A stretch of 53,406 nt of DNA, from NCBI RefSeq assembly GCF_000685155.1, contig NZ_JMIY01000009.1, positions 1 to 53,406 on the forward strand. The letters are read 5' to 3'. This DNA comes from Candidatus Methanoperedens nitratireducens (GTDB lineage: Archaea; Halobacteriota; Methanosarcinia; Methanosarcinales; Methanoperedenaceae). The notes under the pieces were generated by a model that saw only the letters and a list, made by a program, of their open reading frames with translations, was not told the DNA's origin and searched no databases. How positions within the stretch are numbered: the stretch's first letter is position 1; the number at the start of each line of letters is the position of its first letter. Shown here one piece after another: positions 35,820 to 44,816 of the stretch. The translations under genes and the position numbers were made by a program.

Positions 35820-37370
35820 TTACAAAAAACCCCTTTTAATTAAAACACCTTTAATTTTCTCTTCATCTCTTCCTGAATAAAGTATCTTATTGGCTGTGAT
35901 AATGGCCTCAGCACCGTCTATGAATTTTGAGAGCGGATTGAGAAAAAAATGACTCTCAAGTACAAGCCTTATTGAACGCTCTCTTGCTTTGATCCTGTTA
36001 TCTTTTTCCTCAGAGTTCCCTCCTAAAGTGAGATATAGATCCCATAAAGCTGAAGACCAGATCTCTCCATCAGCATCGCATGATATCACTCCAAGAAAAT
36101 TTTCTGGATAATATTTTTGACTATCTACTCTGCGAACGCAGCGCAGTACATTGCCTATGCCGTTCCAGTCGCCCACTGCCTCGCGATTAAATCCAGCACT
36201 CTCTTCTGCAAAAAAACATGCGGCAAGAAAATCCCCAAAACCTTGCTCCATGGCACCGCCTTCTTCCGTTAAACTTAAAAAAGAAACCTGGTCATCCATT
36301 ATGGCATGGGCATATTCATGAATAATAATATCAGCATCCTCTGCATCTGGTATTCCAATTGCACCAAATGTAATGTCTTTGGTATCACAATCAAAATAAG
36401 AACCGCGTTCTTCAGCGTAGGCATTTACTTTTATCTGTTTATTGCAAATGTTTTTAAACCCAAGTTCCTGGATAAATCTCTGGCATGAATCGATATGGTA
36501 ATAAGCCATGACCTCACAGAACCTGCTGTCCCCACGTTTATAATAGAATAAATGGGAAGGTTCGTATGCTCTGCTCGGTGTGTTGACTGTATCTACATAT
36601 TCTCCTCTTAGAAAACCTGAGCCGTCAAGACCTTTTAAAACCACTGTAGTGTAGGCATCTTCTGTAATGTCTGATTCAGGTGTAAGATTCAGATGTCTAA
36701 GAGCCACCACAGGGTTAGGAATAAAAACTCTGCCTTTTCCAATTGTTTTCCTTCTAAAAACACCCATCTTTTTAATTATTTCCCCATGTCTAACATCGAC
36801 ATAAATATGATGTCCTTCTGACGGATTTTTTAATGCAACACTTACTTCCCATGTTAGATAAAATTCATCTTCTATTGGAAGAATCACAAGATCCACAGTG
36901 GAATCTCGCTTCAATCTTGTTTCAGCATTTAGATCTAAATGTACGATTTCGATTGCCTTCTCTTTTGATATTCCTCCATTTAGAATGGCTTTTGTATCTA
37001 ATGCTATTTCGGGATGGTAATTATTTTTAACCATAATGATTTTAGATTCTTCGTTTAAATGGACTGATATAAAGGCATATAGAACAGGAATTTCTTCGTA
37101 AAACTGTTGGTATCTTATATGGTATGTATTTAGGCTATAGGTCTTAGTAATAAATTTCAGATCTGAAAGATCTTTCTTAAACCCAAAGAGAGCACTGTAT
37201 TCCATTAAGAAATGACGAATAGATTCATCAATATCTTTTGTTACAGGAATTGTAATAAGACCATCTATCAGAGTTACCAATCCTTTTCCGCTCCACAGTA
37301 TTTTGATATTTTCATCCAGAATTTTTAATTTTTCTGCAAGTTCTTTTTGTTCTTCAGCAGGTTCAACCAT
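35820..37370 (-). CDS. Thermolysin-fold metallopeptidase (M4/M36-like), no signal peptide
   Basis: About 516 aa. The N-terminal 200 residues look like an FTP/PepSY inhibitory prodomain (YHIRYQQFYEEIPVLYAFIS). The catalytic domain has the zinc motif HEYAHAIMD and downstream EQGFGDFLAA, giving His, His and Glu ligands (gluzincin pattern). It differs from usual M4/M36 enzymes in lacking any signal peptide. I chose ATG at 37370 because GGTG lies upstream; TTG at 37382 is possible. It follows the 206-aa gene by 40 bp, in one run with HtrA. Confidence 0.82.
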   Translation of the reverse strand: MVEPAEEQKELAEKLKILDENIKILWSGKGLVTLIDGLITIPVTKDIDESIRHFLMEYSALFGFKKDLSDLKFITKTYSLNTYHIRYQQFYEEIPVLYAFISVHLNEESKIIMVKNNYHPEIALDTKAILNGGISKEKAIEIVHLDLNAETRLKRDSTVDLVILPIEDEFYLTWEVSVALKNPSEGHHIYVDVRHGEIIKKMGVFRRKTIGKGRVFIPNPVVALRHLNLTPESDITEDAYTTVVLKGLDGSGFLRGEYVDTVNTPSRAYEPSHLFYYKRGDSRFCEVMAYYHIDSCQRFIQELGFKNICNKQIKVNAYAEERGSYFDCDTKDITFGAIGIPDAEDADIIIHEYAHAIMDDQVSFLSLTEEGGAMEQGFGDFLAACFFAEESAGFNREAVGDWNGIGNVLRCVRRVDSQKYYPENFLGVISCDADGEIWSSALWDLYLTLGGNSEEKDNRIKARERSIRLVLESHFFLNPLSKFIDGAEAIITANKILYSGRDEEKIKGVLIKRGFL

Positions 37371-37410
37371 GATCAACACCAACTAAACCTGATATTTATT
37401 TACTTACTTC

Positions 37411-38031
37411 CTATGCATTTTTAACAGCTTGATGGAAGGCTTTCATAGATTCATCATCGATTAATTTCAATTTTTTGGTTTTCAGAAATTCTCTTGCCTC
37501 TCTCATTTTTTTAGCATATATGTACAACCATCCTTCATTAATAAGAATAGCCGCATCTCTTATTGTCTCTTTATTCAATGTTCCTACTCCAAATTCCTTG
37601 AGTAGTTGTATTACTGCTATAAGAGCAGCAACATGTTCGTCCATGTCTTTATTCTCAGTAGCAATATCATAAAGTAGCAATTTAAAAAGATCTCTAAATT
37701 TAGTGGGTACTATACGAACTCCTTCAGTCATTTCAAGAACATTGATTTCAGTAAGTTCATCGATTAGTTTGTCTATTTTATCATTTTCCCATGCATCAAC
37801 AGGATATTCAGTTTTTTTATAAACCCCAAATATACTTTTCAGAATTTCGTCTATTTCATCTTTGTCTTCAAACCTTTTTAATTCATAATCTTTCGACTTT
37901 AATTCAGGTATGGAAGATAGATAATATCTGTAAAGATTTCTTAATTTTTCTCCATCTTTCCCTTCTATCTTTTCCAATGAATTAAGAATTTCAAATTCTT
38001 TATCAGTTAGATCTACCTCAATTTTTGGCAT
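37411..38031 (-). CDS. Hypothetical protein with RHH-like N-terminus, 206 aa
   Basis: The N-terminus MPKIEVDLTDKEFEILNSLE resembles the strand-helix start of ribbon-helix-helix proteins. The rest is helical and charged with no membrane segment (KFRDLFKLLLYDIATENKD, DAAILINEGWLYIYAKKMRE). A GAGGAGTGA ribosome site precedes the ATG. It lies 34 bp after the HtrA-like gene and 40 bp before the metallopeptidase. The mini-ORF at 39012-39122 shares its first 18 residues in pattern. Function unknown; by position, a regulator or substrate of the two proteases. Confidence 0.65.
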   Translation of the reverse strand: MPKIEVDLTDKEFEILNSLEKIEGKDGEKLRNLYRYYLSSIPELKSKDYELKRFEDKDEIDEILKSIFGVYKKTEYPVDAWENDKIDKLIDELTEINVLEMTEGVRIVPTKFRDLFKLLLYDIATENKDMDEHVAALIAVIQLLKEFGVGTLNKETIRDAAILINEGWLYIYAKKMREAREFLKTKKLKLIDDESMKAFHQAVKNA

Positions 38032-38065
38032 TTATGTCACTCCTCGGTTTTCTGAGTATTCTAAT

Positions 38066-39031
38066 CTATTTGGTCCTTTGCGGGATTCGTGCAGTCGGTG
38101 CTTTTTCAAGCTTCGTCTCAAGTTGTACTTTCTCTTTTCCCCGGAACAATTCCATAGTAATTTTATCACCCACCTCATGTTTATTTATAACTTTCATAAG
38201 GTCTCTGACATTATTGATCTCTATATCGTCGATCCGAATCAAGATATCGTCCACCTGTACACCTGACTTATCAGCCTCTCCTCCTGGTAATACATTGGTA
38301 ATCACTACTCCTTTATCAGTCGGCAAGTCAAAGTATGCCACCAATTTTGGATTGATATCTACCGCACTTATGCTAATCCAGGGTCTGGTTACTTCGCCAG
38401 ACTTAATTAATTGCTCAGCTACCCACATGGCTGGTTGTATCGGAATAGCAAATCCGATGCCTTGGGCAAACGGTATGATTGCACTATTGATCCCTATTAC
38501 AATACCTGAACTATTTATCAGAGGCCCCCCGCTATTCCCGGGATTGATGGCTGCATCTGTCTGTATCAGTCCTTCCATAAACGTTACTTCGGTCTGAATA
38601 GATCGGTTCAACGCGCTGATAACTCCTGCCGTGACCGTGGGACCTCCTACTAGACCCAACGGGCTGCCTATGGCTATGGCCATCTGCCCGATCTTGAGAT
38701 CGTCGCCCCTAGCAATCTCAGGTACTGGCAGAGATTTTGCTTCTATTTTGATTACTGCCAGATCCGTTATAGTATCGATCCCTCTGATTTTTCCCTCAAA
38801 TAGCCTACCATCTTCAAGTGCTACTTTTATCTCATGGGAGCCGTATACCACATGGGCATTGGTCAGTATGTAGCCTTTGTCATCTATTAAGAAACCAGAA
38901 CCTACTCCAGGAACTGGATGTATATTCAGATACGCATCCCTGATCAGTTTCACTTCACTGATATTCACAACACTTGGTATCACCTTTTCTACTGCGTCGG
39001 TGACCATCTCATCAAAACCCAAATTTTTCAT
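38066..39031 (-). CDS. HtrA/DegP-like serine protease with PDZ domain
   Basis: 321-aa trypsin-fold protease. The catalytic residues are the His in ILTNAHVVYGS (about 51-61), the Asp in TITDLAVIKIEA (about 86-97) and the Ser in INPGNSGGPLINSSG (about 161-175). A PDZ domain occupies about 225-305 (GVVITNVLPGGEADKSGVQV). There is no signal peptide or membrane segment, so it should act in the cytoplasm, unlike most HtrA proteins. AAGGTGA precedes the ATG. Confidence 0.93.
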   Translation of the reverse strand: MKNLGFDEMVTDAVEKVIPSVVNISEVKLIRDAYLNIHPVPGVGSGFLIDDKGYILTNAHVVYGSHEIKVALEDGRLFEGKIRGIDTITDLAVIKIEAKSLPVPEIARGDDLKIGQMAIAIGSPLGLVGGPTVTAGVISALNRSIQTEVTFMEGLIQTDAAINPGNSGGPLINSSGIVIGINSAIIPFAQGIGFAIPIQPAMWVAEQLIKSGEVTRPWISISAVDINPKLVAYFDLPTDKGVVITNVLPGGEADKSGVQVDDILIRIDDIEINNVRDLMKVINKHEVGDKITMELFRGKEKVQLETKLEKAPTARIPQRTK

Positions 39032-39122
39032 ACTTATTCACCTTCTTATTTATTTTATCATTTTTTAGTTCTGCGAGAATTTCATACCCCTTTTCGCTGA
39101 GATCTACGCAAACTTTGGGCAT
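39012..39122 (-). CDS. 36-aa mini-ORF overlapping the HtrA start
   Basis: A frame of 36 codons (MPKVCVDLSEKGYEILAELK...KFGF) with a GGAG ribosome site 10 bases upstream. It overlaps the HtrA-like start by 20 bp, so translation should be coupled. Its first 18 residues match the pattern of the 206-aa protein (MPKxxVDLxxKxxEIL). It is either a functional RHH-like peptide or a truncated duplicate now acting as a leader. Confidence 0.55.
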   Translation of the reverse strand: MPKVCVDLSEKGYEILAELKNDKINKKVNKYEKFGF

Positions 39123-39224
39123 TTCTATATCACTCCTGGCTGGCTACCCTTTTTATTTCTCTTTATCGCTTCCCAGTATTAGAGAACTAGGCTTGCTAGC
39201 TATATATTTATATCGGTTAGCTTT

Positions 39225-40538
39225 CTATCTGTTTCCCCAAAAGAAGTATATTATCACTGGCAGCAATATTACTCCCATAGCGTGTGTCTTTCTTATCTTT
39301 GCAAACGATGAGATCATGCCGATGGGCGTGGAGATCAGGAATATCATAAATCCGAACAAGCCTGTAAATATCGTAACCATCAGGGTAAGTCCTATCAGGA
39401 CTGCCGTGCACAGCTTTGAATAATCAATCCTCGACAGGAACCCTGCTATCCGGTCCCCAAGAAAGATGGTGGCATAATAAGAGATTATTGAGATAAACAG
39501 TATAATGATTAATAAAAGAATGACTGTTGAAAATCCCCATTCATTTATATTAATTAATCTATCAATAGCAACCATTGCACCGCTTCTTGTCCTGTCAATG
39601 ATGTACAGGGCAACTAAATTGAAAATCGCATTCGCAGTATTGGTACCGCTTAATGCTATGATAAACTCCCTGGGCGAATCACCGTCTTTTTCCTCACGGA
39701 CAAGTAGCCTGGCGATCACCGTGCCAACGCCAGATGACACTCCGGGGAGCCACGCCACAAGAGAGCCTGCTGCGCTTCCTGTCACCATGCCTCTTACAAT
39801 CCTTTTCTGAGAGAGCGCAAACCCGCATGATTCCTGCTGCACAGGTACTTCTGACCGCGTCATAAGGCTCAGCAAGAGCATGGACGCGCCGAATAACCCG
39901 GAGAGAAGAGGAAGGAGGATAGAGGGCTCGCCGAACCTGACCAGAGGCGACATCCTGCCCTCATAGTCAAACGCGAACACTCCCAGAAGACCGGATATGG
40001 TAAAAAGGATGATCGCATATGCCTTGAATTTAAGATGCACAAGCGATCCCTGGCCCTGGATTACCTCCCCCTTCTCTGTGGCGATCATCAGTACGACGAT
40101 CAGGATAAGGATCCATCCTATATAGGTATATATCGTGTCATATATATTCAGGAAGAAAAGACCCAGGGGAGCTGCCATTATCAGTGCGATCACCACAGCG
40201 CCGGCGCTTCCTATTGCTGAGAGGCGAACAGCCTCCGCACCTCTTCCCTCCATCAGGAGCGCATGGCCTGGAAGTACCGAGAGCGCGGTATCCGCCTCAG
40301 GTGCACCGAGGAAGACCGAGGGGATAATATTGATAAACGTATGCGTGATCGAGTTTGAGAGGATTATCACAGCGATATAGAAGGGTGCAAACCCCATCTC
40401 AAGAAAAAGCGGGGATAATGCCACGAGGATAAGGGCGAAGTTATTGACATGGATGCCAGGTGTGAGACCTGATATTATCCCGAGGATGAAGCCAAACAGC
40501 ATAGAGAAAATAAGTAACGTTATTGAGACCTCTATCAT
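39225..40538 (-). CDS. TctA/DUF112-family membrane permease
   Basis: 437-aa integral membrane protein with about ten hydrophobic segments. The family pattern appears as FGFILGIISGLTPGIHVNNF (about 15-34), NIIPSVFLGAPEADTALSVLPGHAL (about 70-94) and the inverted half GSAAGSLVAWLPGVSSGVGT (about 253-272). It resembles the tripartite tricarboxylate transporter permease, but no TctB or TctC genes are nearby. Archaeal versions occur alone. The substrate is unknown. Confidence 0.85.
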   Translation of the reverse strand: MIEVSITLLIFSMLFGFILGIISGLTPGIHVNNFALILVALSPLFLEMGFAPFYIAVIILSNSITHTFINIIPSVFLGAPEADTALSVLPGHALLMEGRGAEAVRLSAIGSAGAVVIALIMAAPLGLFFLNIYDTIYTYIGWILILIVVLMIATEKGEVIQGQGSLVHLKFKAYAIILFTISGLLGVFAFDYEGRMSPLVRFGEPSILLPLLSGLFGASMLLLSLMTRSEVPVQQESCGFALSQKRIVRGMVTGSAAGSLVAWLPGVSSGVGTVIARLLVREEKDGDSPREFIIALSGTNTANAIFNLVALYIIDRTRSGAMVAIDRLININEWGFSTVILLLIIILFISIISYYATIFLGDRIAGFLSRIDYSKLCTAVLIGLTLMVTIFTGLFGFMIFLISTPIGMISSFAKIRKTHAMGVILLPVIIYFFWGNR

Positions 40539-40605
40539 CAGGTGCTTCTACTCAATTATTATATATAATATATGTGCTTATTTGGGAATACTAAACAATC
40601 TTTGT

Positions 40606-41547
40606 CTATCGGCTTTCGATCCTGGCTCCCTCATTCCTTGCCTTTGTAATAAAAACCTCTCCTTTCCCATCAATAAACTCACCTGCTATTCTCCTGAGGT
40701 TGTCCGCATCCTCTCCAAATGCGTACACAGCGGGGCCGAATGAACTCATACCAGCGCCGTAAGCGCCCTGGTCTCTTAGCATATACATCAATTCCCTTGA
40801 TACTGGCTGAAGTTCTATCTCCTTTTTCTTGAAGCCTGTATCCTGGATGGCATTGATGCTGCTGCCAAAGGTTACAATATCCTCCTCAGCAAGCGCAGGA
40901 AGCAGTTGCATCAGGATGATATGGGATAGTTCTTCAACCTCCCGCAGCGGCACCGGACACTCTCTCTGGAATATACTTATCTCTTTTTCTCTTGATGCAC
41001 CCCTCTGATCGGGTATTGCGATTAAGATATCCCAGTCCGGGAAATCATTTCTTAGTAAAACCGGTGCAGGTGGAAGCCTGCTTGCTGAGGAGGGAAGAAA
41101 ATCCTTCTTATCGCTGAATCTATGGCCGCAGTCAAGAATGAATCCACCGCTCTCAAATGCTGCCACACCAATACCGCTTGTCCCTCCACGCCCTATTCTC
41201 CTGGCAACTTCATATACGCTCAGGCCAAGGGAGTATAACCTGTTAACAGCCATGCCTGCTGCCAGAGAAGCCTGTGTTCCTGAGCCCAGGCCGATATGCG
41301 AGGGGTACTCCTCCCCGATAGATATATGCACGCCCGCTCCCTCTGGCAGAAGCATCAGTGCACTGTTCCTCATGCGCTCAAGATGCTCACTGTTCCCTGT
41401 TATCTCGATCGTGTCTGATGTCTCTGCATCAATGCTGATAACAGGTTTATCAAGAGTAAGTCCGATACTGCCGTCAACACGGCCCCTGGAGGCGTTCATA
41501 TCAATCAGGGTTAGATGCAGTCGCGAAGGAGTCGTTATCTTTAACAT
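40606..41547 (-). CDS. Beta-ribofuranosylaminobenzene 5'-phosphate synthase
   Basis: 313-aa GHMP-kinase-fold enzyme that joins p-hydroxybenzoate or p-aminobenzoate to PRPP, the first committed step of methanopterin synthesis. Visible motifs are TPSRLHLTLIDMNASRGRVD (6-25), SHIGLGSGTQASLAAGMAVN (about 83-102) and RGGTSGIGVAAFESGGFILD (about 121-140). It confirms a methanopterin-using archaeon. Confidence 0.92.
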   Translation of the reverse strand: MLKITTPSRLHLTLIDMNASRGRVDGSIGLTLDKPVISIDAETSDTIEITGNSEHLERMRNSALMLLPEGAGVHISIGEEYPSHIGLGSGTQASLAAGMAVNRLYSLGLSVYEVARRIGRGGTSGIGVAAFESGGFILDCGHRFSDKKDFLPSSASRLPPAPVLLRNDFPDWDILIAIPDQRGASREKEISIFQRECPVPLREVEELSHIILMQLLPALAEEDIVTFGSSINAIQDTGFKKKEIELQPVSRELMYMLRDQGAYGAGMSSFGPAVYAFGEDADNLRRIAGEFIDGKGEVFITKARNEGARIESR

Positions 41548-41672
41548 GTAAATCTGTCTTTTAAAGTTGTTAATTTAGCTTTTTAACTAAATAGTTTATC
41601 TTTTTCACATTTCTGTAAAATTCTGATTTTCACCCAACGAAAGTATTAATAAAATGGAAAATAGAACAATAG

Positions 41673-42800
41673 ATGGGGATGGATAACATGAAGAAGAAGA
41701 TATTAATAGGATTATTAATAGCAGTCGCACTTGTCAGTATTCCAGCAACTGCATCTAACGTGACCGGGGCGGATTCAACAACACCTAAACCAAGTGAAGG
41801 CTGGACGCTACATGTTGATGCCAAGGGGCATTTTCCAAGCGATCCAGATCTAACCGCGCACCATTACTGCAAGACCGGCGCTGGTGGCCTGGTGGCACAG
41901 TGCCAGCTATACGACAGTGATAGCCCGAATGCCAGTCTGGTAGGCGTAGAGGTGGTCGTGGATGCGGAAACCTATAACTCATTCAACGAGATTGAGAAAG
42001 CTCTGTGGCATTACCACAAGGATGAGCTTTCCAGGGTAGAAGTAACGTTTCCTGATCTCCCGCCAGAGGAGGCAGCTAGTGTTCTAAAGGACATAGAAGA
42101 TACCTACGGCAAGGTCTATACCCTGTGGGACCCGGGCATAAGCAACCTTCCGATAGGAAAACCAGAGATAACCCTCCACGATTCAACCCACGGCCAGGCG
42201 CAAAAACCGACTGTAACACCGAATATAACACCGGCTATAACGCCAACGATAACGCAAATATCTAAACCAAGTGAAGGCTGGACACTACATATTGATGCCA
42301 AGAGGCATTTCCCGAGCGATCCTGATCTAACCGCGCACCATAACTGTAAGACCGGTGCTGGTGGTCTGGTGGCACAGTGCCAGCTATACGACAGTGATAG
42401 CCCGAATGCAAGTTTAGTAGGCGTAGAGATGATTGTGGATGCGGAAACCTATAACTCATTCAATGAGACTGAGAAAGCTCTATGGCATTACCACAGGGAT
42501 GAGATTCTAAGGGATATAACGCTTCCTGACCTTTCTCCAGAAGAGGCAGCTAGTGTTCTAAAGAGCATAGAAGATACGTATGGCAAGATCTACATCCTGT
42601 GGGATCCGGGCATAAGCAACCTTCCAGTAGGAGAACCAGAGATAAGTATAGCCTATCCGGGCCCGGCACAGACACCAGCCGTAACACCGACCATAACACC
42701 AGTACCACCAACCATTATTCCAGAGTTCCCTACGCTCGCCTTTCCTATTGCAGCGGTAATGGTTCTAATATTGCTATTAGCCAGGAGAAAAAGGGATTAA
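41673..42800 (+). CDS. Secreted double-DUF1264 protein with PEF-CTERM tail
   Basis: 375-aa exported protein. A signal peptide lies at about 6-26. Two tandem copies of a DUF1264/OBAP-like domain follow (about 36-170 and 193-325). Each has SEGWTLH(V/I)DAK, DPDLTAHH, CKTGAGGLVAQCQLYDSD and ALWHYH. A Thr/Pro linker separates the copies. The C-terminus is a PEF-CTERM sorting signal: PEFPTLAFPIAAVMVLILLL then ARRKRD. The two halves are very similar in DNA, so the duplication is recent. Plant OBAPs coat oil bodies; the role in archaea is unknown. Confidence 0.85.
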   Translation: MGMDNMKKKILIGLLIAVALVSIPATASNVTGADSTTPKPSEGWTLHVDAKGHFPSDPDLTAHHYCKTGAGGLVAQCQLYDSDSPNASLVGVEVVVDAETYNSFNEIEKALWHYHKDELSRVEVTFPDLPPEEAASVLKDIEDTYGKVYTLWDPGISNLPIGKPEITLHDSTHGQAQKPTVTPNITPAITPTITQISKPSEGWTLHIDAKRHFPSDPDLTAHHNCKTGAGGLVAQCQLYDSDSPNASLVGVEMIVDAETYNSFNETEKALWHYHRDEILRDITLPDLSPEEAASVLKSIEDTYGKIYILWDPGISNLPVGEPEISIAYPGPAQTPAVTPTITPVPPTIIPEFPTLAFPIAAVMVLILLLARRKRD

Positions 42801-42860
42801 AATAAAAAACAGTAAATCTGAACCGGATTAGCAGGGTTGACAGGATAAGACTTTGTTTAT

Positions 42861-42884
42861 ATCCTGTTATCCTGTTATCCTGTG
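42861..42884 (+). repeat. ATCCTGTT tandem repeat
   Basis: Three 8-bp units start at 42861, 42869 and 42877. The words GGATTAGCAGG and GACAGGAT nearby belong to the same sequence style. Such words recur in intergenic DNA of many prokaryotes. Confidence 0.6.
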
Positions 42885-42942
42885 AGAACAAAGCTATTAA
42901 GTTTATTCAGTATCTTATAGGTAGACCACAGGATGAAAAATT

Positions 42943-43869
42943 ATGATCTATGATGTGGTTATAATCGGAGGAGGTCCGGCAGGTCTCACCGCAGGGATAT
43001 ATGCAAAACGTGCGATGTTAAAAGCGCTACTTCTTGAGAAAATAGGCACGGGCGGCCAGATAATCATTACTGATCTTATTGAGAATTACCCCGGATTCAC
43101 TGAGATATCAGGTGCAGAGCTTGCACAAAAACTGGAGGAACACGCAGGGAAATTTGGCCTTGAGACAAAGAGCCTGGCTGAAGTCACAGGGATTGAGGAC
43201 AAAGGAAAAACAAAAGTTGTGAAAACAGCGGATGGCGATATAGAAGCAAAAGCTGTGATAATAGCATCAGGCACCACACCCAGGAAATTAGGAGCACGGG
43301 GAGAACTTGAGTTTACAGGCAGAGGGGTATCTTACTGTGCTACGTGTGATGGCTTTTTCTTCAGGGACAAGGTCGTTGTTGTGGTAGGAGGAGGGGATTC
43401 CGCAATTACTGAGGCCATCTTCCTGACCAAGATGGCAAAGAAAGTAATTATCGTTCACAGGCGTGATAAGCTTAGAGCCGAGAAAATAAATCAGGAACAT
43501 GCCTTTGCGAATCCGAAGATAAGCTTTGTATGGGATTCTGTGGTTGAAGAGATAGCAGGTAAGCAGGTAGTCGAGAAGGTGATTGTAAGGAACGTAAAGA
43601 CGAACCAGATCTCGGAAATAAAAACAGACGGGGTGTTCATATACGTGGGTCTGATCCCGAACACTGGTTTCGCAGATGTCAAAAAAGACGACTGGGGTTT
43701 CATAATCGCAAACGATAAAATGGAAACATCTGTCAGAGGCATCTTCGTGGCAGGGGATTGCAGGAACACACCGCTGCGCCAGATAGCCACGGCTGTAGGC
43801 GATGGGGCAATCGCAGCAGTATCTGCAGAGAGGTATATAGAAGAATCACAGCAGTATCTGCAGAGATAG
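42943..43869 (+). CDS. trxB: Thioredoxin reductase
   Basis: 308-aa FAD flavoenzyme of thiol redox control. The FAD motif VVIIGGGPAGLTAGIYAKRA (about 5-24), active-site pair in CATCDGFFFRDK (about 133-144), second dinucleotide motif VVVVGGGDSAITEAIFL (about 146-162) and C-terminal FAD motif GIFVAGDCRNTPLRQI (about 267-282) are all seen. The electron donor in methanoarchaea may be NADPH or F420; HRRD (about 172-175) favours NADPH. It is convergent with the AIM24 gene. Confidence 0.95.
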   Translation: MIYDVVIIGGGPAGLTAGIYAKRAMLKALLLEKIGTGGQIIITDLIENYPGFTEISGAELAQKLEEHAGKFGLETKSLAEVTGIEDKGKTKVVKTADGDIEAKAVIIASGTTPRKLGARGELEFTGRGVSYCATCDGFFFRDKVVVVVGGGDSAITEAIFLTKMAKKVIIVHRRDKLRAEKINQEHAFANPKISFVWDSVVEEIAGKQVVEKVIVRNVKTNQISEIKTDGVFIYVGLIPNTGFADVKKDDWGFIIANDKMETSVRGIFVAGDCRNTPLRQIATAVGDGAIAAVSAERYIEESQQYLQR

Positions 43870-43889
43870 AAGCATAAGCGAATTATCCT

Positions 43890-44558
43890 CTACCCGCTCT
43901 TTGGCAAAAACGGTGTAAGCCAGTCAAGGAACGAGTTCATGCTCCGCGTCTGGAGATAGAGCGTCCCTGTACCCCTGAACTCCGCTACAAGACCTTCGCC
44001 GCTGAGCAGGGTTGATTTCAGGCCGCCGACTCTTTTTACATTGTAATCAAGCCCTTCTGTGAAGGCTACCATGTGTCCTGTGTCAATGGTGAAGCTCTCA
44101 TTATTTAATCTGACCTCATGTATGGCACCAAAGCTTGAGATATACGCATCGCCCTTTCCACTCATCTTCAGGAGAAAGAACCCTTCACGTGAGAAGAACG
44201 ATCTTGCCCCGCCCCACCTGGTATCAAGGCTAAGCTCCGGAGAGGATGCAATGTAGCTCCCGTTTTGAATATACAGCGTCTCACCATTGAGCCTGTGGTG
44301 GGTGATATCGCCCTGATATGGCGGCGCAAATCCCACCACACCTTTTGAATTTGCGGTAAAGGTATTGGTAAAGAAAGATTCGCCTCCGAGCAAACCTCGC
44401 GTGAGCGCTCCAAAGACGCCACCTTTTGTCTTTGTACTGATCCCGATCCCCGGGGACATATATACCATGGCTCCTGCCTCTGCTTCAATACGTTCTCCTG
44501 CCTCAAGCCTTATCTCAAGAAGGGTATAGGCTGGCTTATACATGATCTCGTGCTGCAT
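43890..44558 (-). CDS. AIM24/TIGR00266 family protein
   Basis: 222-aa soluble beta-rich protein of the AIM24 family. Family motifs are RLEAGERIEAEAGAMVYMSP (about 17-36), GGVFGALTRGLLGGESFFTN (about 46-65) and SGEGLVAEFRGTGTLYLQTR (about 187-206). The molecular role is unknown; it forms trimers in known structures, as I recall. It faces the nar-type operon across a 258-bp regulatory gap. Confidence 0.92.
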   Translation of the reverse strand: MQHEIMYKPAYTLLEIRLEAGERIEAEAGAMVYMSPGIGISTKTKGGVFGALTRGLLGGESFFTNTFTANSKGVVGFAPPYQGDITHHRLNGETLYIQNGSYIASSPELSLDTRWGGARSFFSREGFFLLKMSGKGDAYISSFGAIHEVRLNNESFTIDTGHMVAFTEGLDYNVKRVGGLKSTLLSGEGLVAEFRGTGTLYLQTRSMNSFLDWLTPFLPKSG

Positions 44559-44699
44559 GATAAGGATAATTGTTATATCTGTTCTTAAACCTGGCGTTTA
44601 ATTGAGATATTTGGTTCTTCCTTTGCCTGATTTTATAAAATAAATAAATATATAAATTAGCAATTATTCTGCCTATAGGTCATAACCGGTTTTGAAATA

Positions 44700-44816
44700 A
44701 TAATTATAATATATAATAGATAAATTTATAAGATATATCTACATAAAATATGATTATTATTCGTATGTGTACGAATAATATGAGCAGATAGTTATCGATA
44801 TGATAGGAGATCATTC
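44700..44816 (+). promoter_or_regulatory. Promoter region of the nar-like operon
   Basis: AT-rich region with TATA-like boxes (ATATATAA near 44710, AATTTATAAG near 44723-44732) followed by the inverted repeat at 44756-44779. A site downstream of TATA would normally block transcription when bound. Confidence 0.5.
44756..44779. promoter_or_regulatory. Operator-like inverted repeat before the nar-like operon
   Basis: ATTATTCGTA (44756-44765) and TACGAATAAT (44770-44779) are perfect 10-bp inverted arms around TGTG. It lies 37 bp upstream of the leader ORF and is the only strong dyad in this gap. It is probably a regulator site for the operon; the regulator is not in this window as far as I can tell. 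Confidence 0.65.
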
